Of a stretch of DNA of 64,000 bases, positions 32,565 to 42,833 are shown in pieces; the stretch's first letter is position 1, and each line of letters begins with the position of its first letter. The DNA comes from Lasiodiplodia sp. COLG20 (Eukaryota > Ascomycota > Dothideomycetes > Botryosphaeriales > Botryosphaeriaceae). Location of the stretch: the NCBI GenBank assembly GCA_009801085.1, contig VNWV01000038.1:1-64000 (forward strand). Direction: 5' to 3'. A program made the translations under genes and the position numbers. The notes below the pieces were generated by a model. That model ran no database searches and was not told the origin of the DNA. It worked only from the letters and a program-made list of their open reading frames with translations.

Positions 32565-33773
32565 GGTGGCGACGTCGAGCGATTGACGTTTGGTGGAACA
32601 CCGGAGGAGGCTCAAGGTAGGAGTAAGGAGAAGGTGTGGGGGAGAGCTTCAAGGTCGAAGTGTGGTGGAGTTGGGGGTCTTGGTTGACAAGGTACCGGCT
32701 GTCTCGGTGGTGTTTCCGCTGGAGGGTAAGAGCACAACGCAAACGAGCAAAGGATATTAGAAGCGCGAAGCTGGAGGAAGAATGGCGACGTGAGGCTGAG
32801 AGCAGCTTTATAATAAAAGAGAAAAAAATGGCCGTACTACGCTCGGTCGCGCAACTACCTCCAAGTTCCAGAAGTGAATGCGCCTGCCCGATGCTTCCAG
32901 CCAATGAGCTTTCGTTTATTACACACCAAGCGATCTCAGGCCCCAGTGGTGAGACGCGGACGCGGCTGCATCGGACATTGCCAGTCTCGGCCTCGGTCTC
33001 TCGCAAGAAGCTTAGAATGTTCTGCTTCGGCCTCGTCTACGTCCGTTTTTAATCGTCGCTGTTCCCGCTCTGCGCCTTGCACCAGCCACTGCGGTCCATT
33101 ACTCGGCCGATCCCTTAGCACCGCACCGCACCGCACCGCACCGCACCGCACCGCACCGCACCGCACCGAACCCCAGACGGAAATAACACCACCACATGGA
33201 CAACGGAGTCGTAGAATCGCTTTTGCGGAAGGATGAAGTGATGACTGCGTTGTCAATGGCGACACGCGTCAGTCCTCGCGTTTTGCATCCATGTGCACCT
33301 CTGATCTGCGACTTCGATCGTGAAAACTCCACTGATCAGCTCATGTGGGGATCTCGTCTGACTGGCTGATATGTCTGGTTACAGCTCCACCGTCTGATCT
33401 ATGCCGTAGCAGCGTTTGAAATCACCGTGGGCAGCAGAAATCTGAGCTCGCTCTCTGTGCTACACGAATGATGCCATATTCGCGAGCAGGCGAAACGAAC
33501 GTCCAGACGAAGACGCGGTTTGCAATCCTGCATAAAAATGTGCAGACAATGGATTTGACTCTTCACAAGAACAAAATTATCTTTCTTGTGAAAATGTTGA
33601 GGACTCCAAGTCCTTTTGTCCACTGTGGAATTGCTTTCCCAATGCGGAAGAGTAATAATCGATAATGAACACCCAAGCTCGACAAACAAAGACAAGCAAC
33701 TACTCCAAAGTCCGCGCGGGACACAAGCCACGCATCTCCACAAACCGTCCCATCGTTCACACTAAGCACGACC
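32565..33773. promoter_or_regulatory. Divergent promoter region, CCC1 / membrane protein
   Basis: This 1.2-kb interval separates two divergent genes. It contains a ten-unit pentanucleotide repeat. No supported gene. Confidence 0.45.
33118..33167. repeat. (GCACC)10 pentanucleotide repeat
   Basis: Ten perfect GCACC units lie in the divergent promoter, 554 bp upstream of the CCC1 start codon and 607 bp upstream of the neighbouring start. Confidence 0.95.
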
Positions 33774-34788
33774 ATGGCCACGACCCTCACAACCACCTTC
33801 CTCGACCGCCTCTCCCCCCACGTCCACAACCCTCCCCTCCCTCTCCTCCGCCCGCTCCTCCTCTTCCTCCGCGCTCCCAACCCCACCACCCTCACCCTCC
33901 TCCTCACCGTCCCCAGTACCAACCGCACACCCCCGCTCCCTCTCCAATTCGCCCTTCTTCTCGCCTCCACCCTCCTCCTCGGCCCCGCCCTCGCCCTCTA
34001 CGCCTTCTTCCACGAAGCCTCTACTGCTTCGCTTGTCGTCCACCTCCTCGTCACGCGCGTCATCCCGCTACTCGCCACGCTAGCCACCACTTCCCTCTTC
34101 GTCCGCCCGTGGTACGCCGTCTTCACCACCCTCCCCTTCGCCATCTTCAACGCCGTCTTCACCGCCTACCGCACCATCTACCTCACCCCCGTCACCAGCT
34201 TCCTGTCCAGCCGCACAGCCGACATACTAGTCGAATCGTGGGACCGCGCCGTCGTAGTGGCATTGCTAGGCCAGGACTTATTGTTGCTGCTCGTGCGGGG
34301 ATGGCAGAAAGCGGGTCCGTCGCCGGCGCTGGCGACGGCGGTGGTAGTGTACGGGTGCGTGATTGCGGGGATGGTGTTGGAGAGCGTCGCGAAGCAGCGG
34401 CGGCAGGCGTGTCCTCCGCCGGGGCCGGTGGAGATGGTCTGGCGCGCGTTGTTGGCGAATGTGTATGTGGCGGCGCTGGTGCTGGTCGAGGTGGTGGCGG
34501 TGCTGTGGTATTGGAGGGCGAGTGGTGGTGGTTGTCCGTCGGTTCCGCGGTGGGTTCGACGGTTGGTGTTGAAAGGTAAGTTTTTCTCTGTGGGGATTGG
34601 GAGGGTTTCCTAGCCTGCTGACTGTTTTGACAGTATATCGGAAGGTCGCTAGCGCTCTGAGTTCTCGAGCGCGAGTGATTGGCAAAGGTCGCGGCGCTGT
34701 CTACGCGGTGCTCAAAGTCCTTCTGGTCGCAGCAGTCGTTTATCTGTTTGTTTTTGGTGATGCTGTGCGTAGAGATTGGGAAAGCTAG
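33774..34788 (+). CDS. Multi-pass membrane protein of unknown function
   Basis: Two exons, 33774-34575 and 34634-34788 (318 aa). Not recognised. Hydrophobic segments are visible at FALLLASTLLLGPALALYAFF, VIPLLATLATTSLFVRPWYAVF, ALATAVVVYGCVIAGMVLE, LLANVYVAALVLVEVVAVLWYW and, encoded by the second exon, VLKVLLVAAVVYLFVFG. The N-terminal part is rich in Leu, Thr and Pro, and short basic loops lie between segments. There is no signal-peptide cleavage site that I trust. The start at 33774 is the first ATG of the frame. The splice junction (donor GTAAGT, acceptor TTTTGACAG) joins the frames cleanly. Confidence 0.65.
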
Positions 34789-35032
34789 CACTGGAATAAT
34801 ACAAGGCGGGTTTCGCAAATGGCGAAGCTATGGCTATGGTGGGTACCGGGCAATTCTACAGGTGAAGGAAACTCGAGTGCTTCACGTTCTGCTCGAGCGA
34901 TGGAGCCGAGGCCGTCATATTGTCGGATCAGATAGCAAGGGAGAAAGAGATTCGTGAAAACACTAGAGCACACAGTAGCTATGAATTCGAAATAATGCAT
35001 TGCAATGCTAAATGCTATTCTGAACACACGAC

Positions 35033-37093
35033 TTACTTTGCCTTTTCCTTTCCTTTACGCTTAGGTTTCGCGGGCTTGCTCTTTTCTTTCTCTTTCTTCA
35101 TGATCCACTTCTCCCACTTCTTCGAATTGTATCTGAAGGGGGGAGTATCAAGCGTGTACTTGTGCTTCCCCTTGATATGCTCACGCAACCGCCAAAGCTT
35201 TGCGAATGGCTCCGTGTGTCTGTTACAATCGGAATGAGGACATGCCAAACTAGACCCATCCCAAGCCGGCCGATTGTTTCCGTCTCCATCCTCTTCGTCG
35301 TCCGCCCAGTCGGTGTCACCCGGCTGATCTGCCTCCTCCTCTGAAGGCTCCTCCTTAGCTTGTGGAGCCTTAACTTGAGGCGGTCTCTGGACAGAAGGTC
35401 CTTCCCCAGCGTCTTCTTCCGCAGCGAGTACCTCCTCTGCAACATCTTGACCAGCCTGAACTTCCTCTGCCGGCTCATCTACGCCACCGCGGCCATCCGC
35501 CGCCCGAACCGTCATGTCCTCGCCAAACAGCTCCACACAGCGCCGCGTCGCGCGAGCAATAGCAGCCTCGCTGAAGCCACCGAGCGACGACGCCTTACCG
35601 AGGATATCGCGCCAATCCTTCAACGGCGGGGCTCTCCCACTACGACGCCAACTTCTCGTCTCCGGGCCGTCGCTGTCTTCGTCTGACGACGTGCCGTTCG
35701 AGCGCGGCCCCGCGGGCAAGGCTGCTGCCGTCGAAGTGGACGGGTTGTTCGGAGTCGGTGGTCTAGAGGAAGCACGATCGGGCTCGGGCTCGGTGGTTTG
35801 CGCTCGGCTTGAAGGATTGCTGCCTGGAAGCTGACCGGCTGCCGCCGCGTGACGCTTCCTGGCCATGTAATACGACTCGCCGGGCAGCCTTTCGTACTTT
35901 TGCGGGCGGCCTCGTCCCCGCTTCTTCGCGGATGCTGACGTCTCCTCGCCTTCGGTGGTGACGTAGGGAGTCGAGTCGGGTCCTGGGGTTTGGCTGACGT
36001 ATTTAGGTGGTCTGCCTCGAGGGCGCTTGAATTTGATTTCTCCTTCGCTGGCGTTTTGCATCTTCTTTCGGCGTTTCCTGCTGCGAGAGGGGGACGCTTC
36101 GGTGTCAGTTGCAGTTAGACTCAGAGGTCTTCTACCTCGGCCTTTATACTCGCGTTGGTGGACGGCGATGAGTACATCGTTCAGTTTCTTCACAATGGAG
36201 CGAGTGGTCGGCCCGAGCGCTTCATACGCTCTGTCGTCGTCTAGGATGAACTCCCGTCGGGAACCAGTGGGTGTGGCTGCGCGACGTGCACTAGCTCCGC
36301 GGTTGGGCCCATGTCCATCAGTATCCATCCGATCTGCAGTCGCGCCGCCATTTGCTTCGTGTGAGCTCCTGCGCGAAGTCAAACGTTCCGCGCCAGCCTC
36401 CGGGTCCGTCTCATCCGCCCATTCTTTTTTGTCCCACCTCTCCTTCGCATTTTTCTGCACCAACCCCACCAGAATCTCCTTGATGTCCCGAATTGGCCTC
36501 TGCCGATCGTGTCCAGGCCGGCGAAAAGTGAATTCCTCGTCCGGATCGATCGTCGGCAGCATGGCGAAGCGCTCGTGACGCCTGGGAACGCGCTCCGGCT
36601 CCAGCGGCCACGCGGTCCAATGTCTCGTCGGCTTCCATTGGCCCTCATCGTCGTCACTCTCATCGTCGGCTTCCCCGGCCTCCTCTCTCGCGGCCCTCCT
36701 GGCAGCTTTTTCAGCGAGGAGGCGGCGCTTCAGGGCGTGGGCGTCGTAGAGGTGCAGGGCCAGGTCCTCGGCGCGCAGCTTCGCGAGCGAGTCGGTGAGG
36801 TCGCGCTCCTCCTTGATGTACCGGCGGTAGGTCTGCCATTTGCCTTGGAACCGAGGGCGGTTGTCTTCGCTGTCCGAGCTGGTGTACTCGCTGCCGGACG
36901 ACTCGTCGTCGTCGTTGGCGGCATTCACTGCCTCATCGTCCTGGCCGGGGTCGCGCTCGATGGACGAGACGGGCGCGTCATCGTCGGTATGCGGAACGGG
37001 CGGTGGGCTGGAGGGAAGAGGAAGGCTCGAGGAGCGGTAGTAGGGCGACGACTCGCGGGCATTGGCGGGCAGCGGTCCGCCGAACAAAGACAT
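35033..37093 (-). CDS. RRN9: RRN9-domain protein, RNA polymerase I initiation factor
   Basis: Single exon, 686 aa. In yeast, Rrn9 is part of the upstream activation factor that recruits RNA polymerase I to rDNA. The Rrn9 domain is seen at about residues 80-135: QGKWQTYRRYIKEERDL then LRAEDLALHLYDAHALKRRL. Two AT-hook-like blocks follow (KRPRGRPPKY and KKRGRGRPQKY), which fit a DNA-binding role. Near the C-terminus Cys618, Cys623, His639 and His644 make a C2H2-like finger (C-x4-C-x15-H-x4-H), followed by a strongly basic Lys-rich tail. The protein is longer than yeast Rrn9, because of the added DNA-binding modules and disordered Ser/Pro stretches. Nucleolar location is inferred. Confidence 0.78.
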   Translation of the reverse strand: MSLFGGPLPANARESSPYYRSSSLPLPSSPPPVPHTDDDAPVSSIERDPGQDDEAVNAANDDDESSGSEYTSSDSEDNRPRFQGKWQTYRRYIKEERDLTDSLAKLRAEDLALHLYDAHALKRRLLAEKAARRAAREEAGEADDESDDDEGQWKPTRHWTAWPLEPERVPRRHERFAMLPTIDPDEEFTFRRPGHDRQRPIRDIKEILVGLVQKNAKERWDKKEWADETDPEAGAERLTSRRSSHEANGGATADRMDTDGHGPNRGASARRAATPTGSRREFILDDDRAYEALGPTTRSIVKKLNDVLIAVHQREYKGRGRRPLSLTATDTEASPSRSRKRRKKMQNASEGEIKFKRPRGRPPKYVSQTPGPDSTPYVTTEGEETSASAKKRGRGRPQKYERLPGESYYMARKRHAAAAGQLPGSNPSSRAQTTEPEPDRASSRPPTPNNPSTSTAAALPAGPRSNGTSSDEDSDGPETRSWRRSGRAPPLKDWRDILGKASSLGGFSEAAIARATRRCVELFGEDMTVRAADGRGGVDEPAEEVQAGQDVAEEVLAAEEDAGEGPSVQRPPQVKAPQAKEEPSEEEADQPGDTDWADDEEDGDGNNRPAWDGSSLACPHSDCNRHTEPFAKLWRLREHIKGKHKYTLDTPPFRYNSKKWEKWIMKKEKEKSKPAKPKRKGKEKAK

Positions 37094-37601
37094 GTTAGGT
37101 GGTGCTCGGGCACATTTTGGCCGGCGGCGGCGAAGGAAGGGATCAACCGTGGGGTTGCACGGCAGGGTGGAGCGTGGCGCCTGCCTGTCGCAGGTCCCTG
37201 AGCTGCGGGTGCGTTTCGAAACTCAGCTGTACAGGGATTACATGAATTTTTTTTCCGCGTTCCGTGATGGGGAAACTGGGGGTCATAGGGCAACGACGAT
37301 CGCATCACATGGGGCTGTTGATTTGCCGGGTGGGTGCGCAGCGTCGTCATCTCCCGCTCTCGTGCCCCAGCTACGTGGTGCTCAAGGCTCTGGCCTCCGC
37401 GCAATATCACTGCTGCTGCCACTGTCGCATCCTTGGGACGCTCCCGCCCTCCTTCTCCTCCTCCCGCTCCTCCCCCGCGCCACACCGGAATCCCCCGCCG
37501 AGTAATAAAAAAAATATAGCAGCCTGCAACCACGAGATATGTGCGCCTGGCGCGTCCGCCCTCCTGCCGCGAACCTGCGGTAGCACCACTCCCCCGACGA
37601 C
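37094..37601. promoter_or_regulatory. Divergent promoter, RRN9 / large Ser-rich protein
   Basis: A 508-bp interval between divergent start codons with no other gene visible. It includes an A-run at 37505-37516. Confidence 0.45.
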
Positions 37602-40600
37602 ATGGCCTCGGCCGTCTCCACGCCCCCGAGTGATCCTCGACACTCGACCTCATCGCAGCCCTCACAGTCCTCCTCCGCCACCCTGCACTCCGCCCACGAC
37701 CCCCACCACCGCAACGACCATGCCGACACGAGCACCACAACGAGCAAGAGGCGGAAGCTGCTGCAGCGCGGCGGTGTCGACGCCTCCGCCTCTGCTGCGC
37801 ACCACGGCGCCGAGACCGACAATACAAGGACGCACGGGCTGCTGGGCGCCGAATTAGCAGAGCGCGACAGGAGTCGCCGCCGCCTACCCAGGCGAGCCGG
37901 AGGCTTCCTCCTGGACGCCGCCCTGCCTGGCTCCAGCAGCGCGCGTCGTCGCTCTCGGGAAACCCACGCCGAGGAGCCAGCAGAGGCGGCGGTGCGCTCG
38001 GGAAGTCGGCACAAGAGCAAGAGCCCCTCGTCTTACGACGGGTCCCGCAGAGCATTTAGCAGGGGGTCGTCCGCCCGAAGTCGCCCGCTTAGCGGCGATA
38101 CGGATCTTGCGCTGCCGTCCGGTAACGGTCATGCGCCCGAGGAATTTGGGGCGCGGACTCCAGAGAATCACAAGGCGCAGACTAGGGCTGGACTGGGCAT
38201 TGACGTGGATGGCGCGAACGAATATGAGGAAAATGAGGTGTCGCCAGCAAATGCTGGTATCGACCCGGCGCAAATTATCCACATGGCTTTGAATCTGAGT
38301 GAAAGTAGGAGGCGGAATTTGGGACATGGCCAGCTCATTGCGCCCTCTATACCTCGTAGTAGAAGAGCAACATCTTCGGGCATGGGCATTCCGAACACGC
38401 CCATGCAAGGAAGCTTCTATGACTATGGGATTGGAGGGAGCCTCAAGCAGCATCTGCAACAACAGCGCCGCGTATCGCGCAACATATCCCCAGGCGGTGG
38501 TCGGTTGAGCACATCTGCTTCCCGACATGTCTCCATATCAAGCCCCAATGCTGTCTTGGACAACAATCTCGGACCACAACATAACTATACCTTCACAGCA
38601 GCAACTCTGGCCCGGGCAGAAAAAGCAAAAACTTATGTGGAACTGGGAGCAGAGTACCGTCGATTACTGCAACATCTTCCGCCGCTCAAGCCAGACAGTG
38701 AAGCTAGCTACACTTACAGTGCGTTCAGTTCCCCCGGCAGCCCGAACGTAGAGTTAAGAAAAACCCTTTCACGCACAGGTCCGGATCCCCTCGGTCGACG
38801 ATACAATCCTCTGCAGTTCATCCGCAACAGGAAACTTCGAGCCCGCGAACGAAGACAGCTTCAGCCCGATGTTGTCGATTTTGAAGATGTGGACAGAGTG
38901 AAGATGTGGCTTGACAATGTCGAAAAAGCAAGATTTCAACAAAACTATCGACAGGAGGACAAAGTTCTTCTGCCTCCGTTCATACCAGACCCCATGTTCC
39001 AGGGCAGTCACGAACAGCCTCAAGATGGCAAGAAACCTAGCATCCTGTTGGGAAAACAAAAACGCCCTCGTATGGATTGGTTCACTTTGCCAACCGAGTT
39101 TTTGGCCGATGCAGCGTGGCTTGAACAAGACAATCACAAGACTCTGATTGAAGACAGAAATGGCAACAGGATTTTCCCTTCGCCACGTTCAACAAGTCTA
39201 TTCAATCCTCGTCTGAGCAAAGATCAGGGCAGACCTAGCATGGACAGACGACGTGTGAGCACTGCAGGCTCGATGGCTGGCGGTGGTCCGCTCTCAGAAC
39301 CTCGGTCCAACTACTCGAGCGAAGCCGAGAGCCACAGAGGTCGTAAGAAGCGCCACTTCCTTCATACTCACCGAGAAGATAGCCCTGAACGTGGAAAGCG
39401 ACTTGGCTGGATATCCCGAAACCGCTCAAGCAGCTCTTCCGGTCTCTCGTCGAGCGACGACAATATGAGCGAGCGGCGAAAGAAGCACGACCGCAGACTG
39501 AGCACTCAAGATGAGAATATCGGTCCTCTGGAACGACACATGAAGACATTGCTGGAAGATGATGCTCGAGCAGAGAATGGACTGTCCCCGATCATGAGCT
39601 CTCCGGAGAAGCATTGGGGTGCTAATCAAGGCAGACCAGCACTGCACCGGGTGATGAGCGAGACTGAGAGTGATGTTGACCCCAGGGCCGGAGCAAAGAG
39701 AGCGACTAAGCGCTTGACCCTGATGTCGAGCAATCCTACCGAGTCGCGTCCTTCTATGGACGGCCTGGATTCTTCAGTCCCCAATACCCCCCTCTCGAAG
39801 ACCTTCAGCTTCGGTGCATCATCGCCAGGAAGTCGCGTGGCCTCGCCGGATCGTACCAAGTCAAAGAGATCGAAATTGCCATTCTTCCGTTCTGAAGGGA
39901 GTGCAAAGACTCAAAAAGTGGAGGCTCTGGACTTTGCCCCTGACCCACTCAGCCACAAGCAGCCCAGTGGAGAATCCGTCGATCCTAATCGCCTGAGCAT
40001 CGATCTGCCTCGTCGTTCAAACTCGTTGTCCAGGCCTGCTTTGCTGAAAAGGCACAAGACGACTGATAGCTTGAGTAGCCTTGCGTCCATCCAAGAGGGC
40101 AAGGTAAGCAGAGGTCGCAAAGAAGGGAAGGAGCCAAGTTCGGCCGTTAGCAGGTTCTTCAAGGATGTGGGACGAGAAGGATCAAAAGCGAGGAAGTTTA
40201 TCTTCAAGAAGGACAAGCCGCCGGAAGAGGCAGACGAGGATTCGTCGTCTGATGGCGAGATGTCATCTACGTCAGACACGGACGACGAGATGTCCAAGAG
40301 CGTCGTGAAGCGTCGGCCAAAACCAATCTCACGGACTGGAACTGATACAGGGCTCTCGGATGCGTCTGACGTGTCGGACCGGCGACAAGGCTATGCACTA
40401 CCAACCTTCAAGTCCGCCGCCTCACAGGATCAGAAGCGTGATCCATCAGAAACTCGACGTGGACGTACTCGGCCGTCGCGCTTTGATCGTCTGGCTCCGC
40501 CACGCCTCGACACCAATGTCAGCCGGTCATCATCTCCCGGCGCTATCCAAGTAGAGCACGTGAGAAATAGCGTTCGAGCCCGTTCCGAAGGTCCTGTCTC

Positions 40601-41507
40601 TCATTCCCACTCGCGCTCCCCATCCGCCGTCCGTCGCCGCATGACCAAACTTTTGGAACTGCCAGGCGGAGTCGGACGCGCCGGATTCCCCCCATCCGAG
40701 CTCTCCCGCCTACCAGTCGAGCGCAAGTACAGCGACCGATCACCGGCCCGTCCTTCACCACAGCGCCACTGGAGCATCACCGACGAGGACACCCAACGCC
40801 GCGCTTCGGCAAGCCACCACCCCTGCGCCGCCTCCATCATGGCCAACAAGCGCACCGACATCGCCCGCATCCAAGCCCTCCTCCTCTGCTCCGGCATCAA
40901 AGCCGCCGAGCTCGCCCGCCGCGCCCACACCGTCCCGGACACGCCTCCTCCCTTCCTCCTCCGCGCCGCCGAAACCGCAGCAGAAACAGACGACGACGCT
41001 GACGCCGACCCCTCCAACATCGAAGAGATCCGCAAACACACGGCCCTCATCCCCACCGTCGCCCGCAAGGAACAGCACGTCCTCGCCGCCCGCATCCTCG
41101 CTTCCGACCTCGAGGCCGGCGCCGCGGCGCTGGCCCGCGCCATGGACCGCTTCCGCGCGGAGCAGGTCCGCGAGCTGCACCTGCGCTGCGAGCGCCTGCG
41201 CATCGAGCTCGGCGACCGCCTCACGCCGCGCTGCCACGCGTGCGCGGATGATGCGGATGCGTTTACCAGAGAAGTCACGAGCGGCGCGACGTTGGCGGTG
41301 AAAGCGGTGGCGGATCGCGTCGATGCGATGATGAGGGCGCGGAGGAGGCGGATGAGGTGGGTGCGCAGGTTTGGGTGGATGTTGTTGGAGTGGTGTGTTT
41401 TGGGGGTTATGTGGTGGGTTTGGTTGGTGGTTGTTGTGGTGCGGACCGGGTTGGCGGCTGTGAGGGGGGTGGGGAGGGGGGTGAGGTGGTTTTTGTGGTT
41501 GGAGTGA
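37602..41507 (+). CDS. Large Ser/Arg-rich protein with C-terminal hydrophobic hairpin
   Basis: Single exon, 1301 aa. I do not recognise a characterised family, though it has the look of a conserved Pezizomycotina protein. Most of it is disordered and rich in Ser, Arg, Pro and Asp. Conserved-looking islands are LARAEKAKTYVELGAEYRRL (about 335-355), NPLQFIRNRKLRARERR (about 400-417), and DWFTLPTEFLADAAWLEQ (about 490). A helical region at about 1080-1240 (RTDIARIQALLLCSGIKAAE...) precedes WMLLEWCVLGVMWWVWLVVVVV and the end, forming one or two membrane segments at about 1256-1290. A tail-anchored protein on an internal membrane is a plausible inference. No intron is needed. Confidence 0.7.
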   Translation: MASAVSTPPSDPRHSTSSQPSQSSSATLHSAHDPHHRNDHADTSTTTSKRRKLLQRGGVDASASAAHHGAETDNTRTHGLLGAELAERDRSRRRLPRRAGGFLLDAALPGSSSARRRSRETHAEEPAEAAVRSGSRHKSKSPSSYDGSRRAFSRGSSARSRPLSGDTDLALPSGNGHAPEEFGARTPENHKAQTRAGLGIDVDGANEYEENEVSPANAGIDPAQIIHMALNLSESRRRNLGHGQLIAPSIPRSRRATSSGMGIPNTPMQGSFYDYGIGGSLKQHLQQQRRVSRNISPGGGRLSTSASRHVSISSPNAVLDNNLGPQHNYTFTAATLARAEKAKTYVELGAEYRRLLQHLPPLKPDSEASYTYSAFSSPGSPNVELRKTLSRTGPDPLGRRYNPLQFIRNRKLRARERRQLQPDVVDFEDVDRVKMWLDNVEKARFQQNYRQEDKVLLPPFIPDPMFQGSHEQPQDGKKPSILLGKQKRPRMDWFTLPTEFLADAAWLEQDNHKTLIEDRNGNRIFPSPRSTSLFNPRLSKDQGRPSMDRRRVSTAGSMAGGGPLSEPRSNYSSEAESHRGRKKRHFLHTHREDSPERGKRLGWISRNRSSSSSGLSSSDDNMSERRKKHDRRLSTQDENIGPLERHMKTLLEDDARAENGLSPIMSSPEKHWGANQGRPALHRVMSETESDVDPRAGAKRATKRLTLMSSNPTESRPSMDGLDSSVPNTPLSKTFSFGASSPGSRVASPDRTKSKRSKLPFFRSEGSAKTQKVEALDFAPDPLSHKQPSGESVDPNRLSIDLPRRSNSLSRPALLKRHKTTDSLSSLASIQEGKVSRGRKEGKEPSSAVSRFFKDVGREGSKARKFIFKKDKPPEEADEDSSSDGEMSSTSDTDDEMSKSVVKRRPKPISRTGTDTGLSDASDVSDRRQGYALPTFKSAASQDQKRDPSETRRGRTRPSRFDRLAPPRLDTNVSRSSSPGAIQVEHVRNSVRARSEGPVSHSHSRSPSAVRRRMTKLLELPGGVGRAGFPPSELSRLPVERKYSDRSPARPSPQRHWSITDEDTQRRASASHHPCAASIMANKRTDIARIQALLLCSGIKAAELARRAHTVPDTPPPFLLRAAETAAETDDDADADPSNIEEIRKHTALIPTVARKEQHVLAARILASDLEAGAAALARAMDRFRAEQVRELHLRCERLRIELGDRLTPRCHACADDADAFTREVTSGATLAVKAVADRVDAMMRARRRRMRWVRRFGWMLLEWCVLGVMWWVWLVVVVVRTGLAAVRGVGRGVRWFLWLE

Positions 41508-42833
41508 GTGATGGACTCAGTGTGTGTGTGTGGTGGAAAAAGAATTATTCCTTGTTTGTGTTGGGTTGGTGGTGGTTGGTTGGAGAGGAGTGTGACGTAT
41601 CGGAGTGGGTTGTGTGTAGATCTGATACCCCGGCTGTGTGGTAGACACAGTGGTTTTTTGTCTTTCACTTGCTTTTTCCTTTTTGTCTTTACTTTCTCAT
41701 TCTCTTCCCCCCTTTCTTTTTGTTCTCTCACCTCGTTTTGAAGCGCGGCGTTTTGGGTGTGCGCCTTCATTTCTCTTTTTTTCTTTTCACTATACCTTAT
41801 AGCCACTCAATCGTAGTCAAGTAGTAGTAAAGTTTGTTGTTCATCTGGATGAAAGGGGATTGGAGACTGGTGGACGCCGATAAAAAAATCTTTGGGAAAG
41901 GGAGGGGGGATTTGGTAATGGACTGACGGTTGGCGCGGTAGGTATATAGTGGTTTTATTTTTTGGTCGACGTTTGATAGGTATTATTATTAGTAGGCGGC
42001 GTTCATAGATGGTACATACCATTCATTTGGATGAAGAATATCATGGTCTTGCCTTGAATTGAATCCATAAGCTGTAGTCTCAACAAGCTCATGCACGGAC
42101 CAAAGTATCTTTATGCCTAGAATTCCTGGTATGAAAAATTACAACAGTCACCGAGCGTGGCTTTGGTAATGACTCAGTAAGTTCCATTCACATCTGGTTT
42201 TCTATGAAGAGGCGCGGCAGCCGCCCATCAGCGTGAATATGGTTGTCCGTGTCCTGTCGACTGCTCAAAACAGCAGGTGTCAGTGAATTTAACCTCTCAC
42301 ATCATCCATAAGAGCGCAGTCGTCCACTGGTCGAAGATACTGTTATTCTGTGAGCTAGCGTTCAGAGATACCACCGCTCTGTAACACCAAAAAGAACTCA
42401 CAGCAACGCAACAATAAATAATCCTGGAAGGCCTCTTGCAGTCGATTGAGTCATTTTCACAAATGACCGGAAATCAATTGCTTGAGCTTTAGCGAGAAGA
42501 AGAACTCTAACCTTTTATCATCAAGATCCATAAGCATAGCCTCACTCCATGATGATTTTTCTACATTTTCCATAGTGCTTCTCATGCCGCAGTGGCGAAA
42601 CAACCCTGCATATTCATCCCACATTCGGCTTACCAACCAGTAGAATCGCCAGCATTTATCTTGCGTGATCCAACGCCTTTTGCACACAATACGACACCGC
42701 GTCGACACCGCATTAGCACCGCATCAACACCGCGGCGACAGACACATCTGTCACGGTCTTCTAATCGCTTTGAAATATAAGAAATCTAACACATCGCCAA
42801 TGATGAAGAAACATACTGCGCTTCAATTTCAAC
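41508..42833. other. Intergenic region
   Basis: This 1.3-kb interval holds the 3' end of the large Ser-rich gene (GT- and T-rich, with a TG run near 41519-41532) and the promoter of the MFS gene. No gene supported. Confidence 0.45.
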
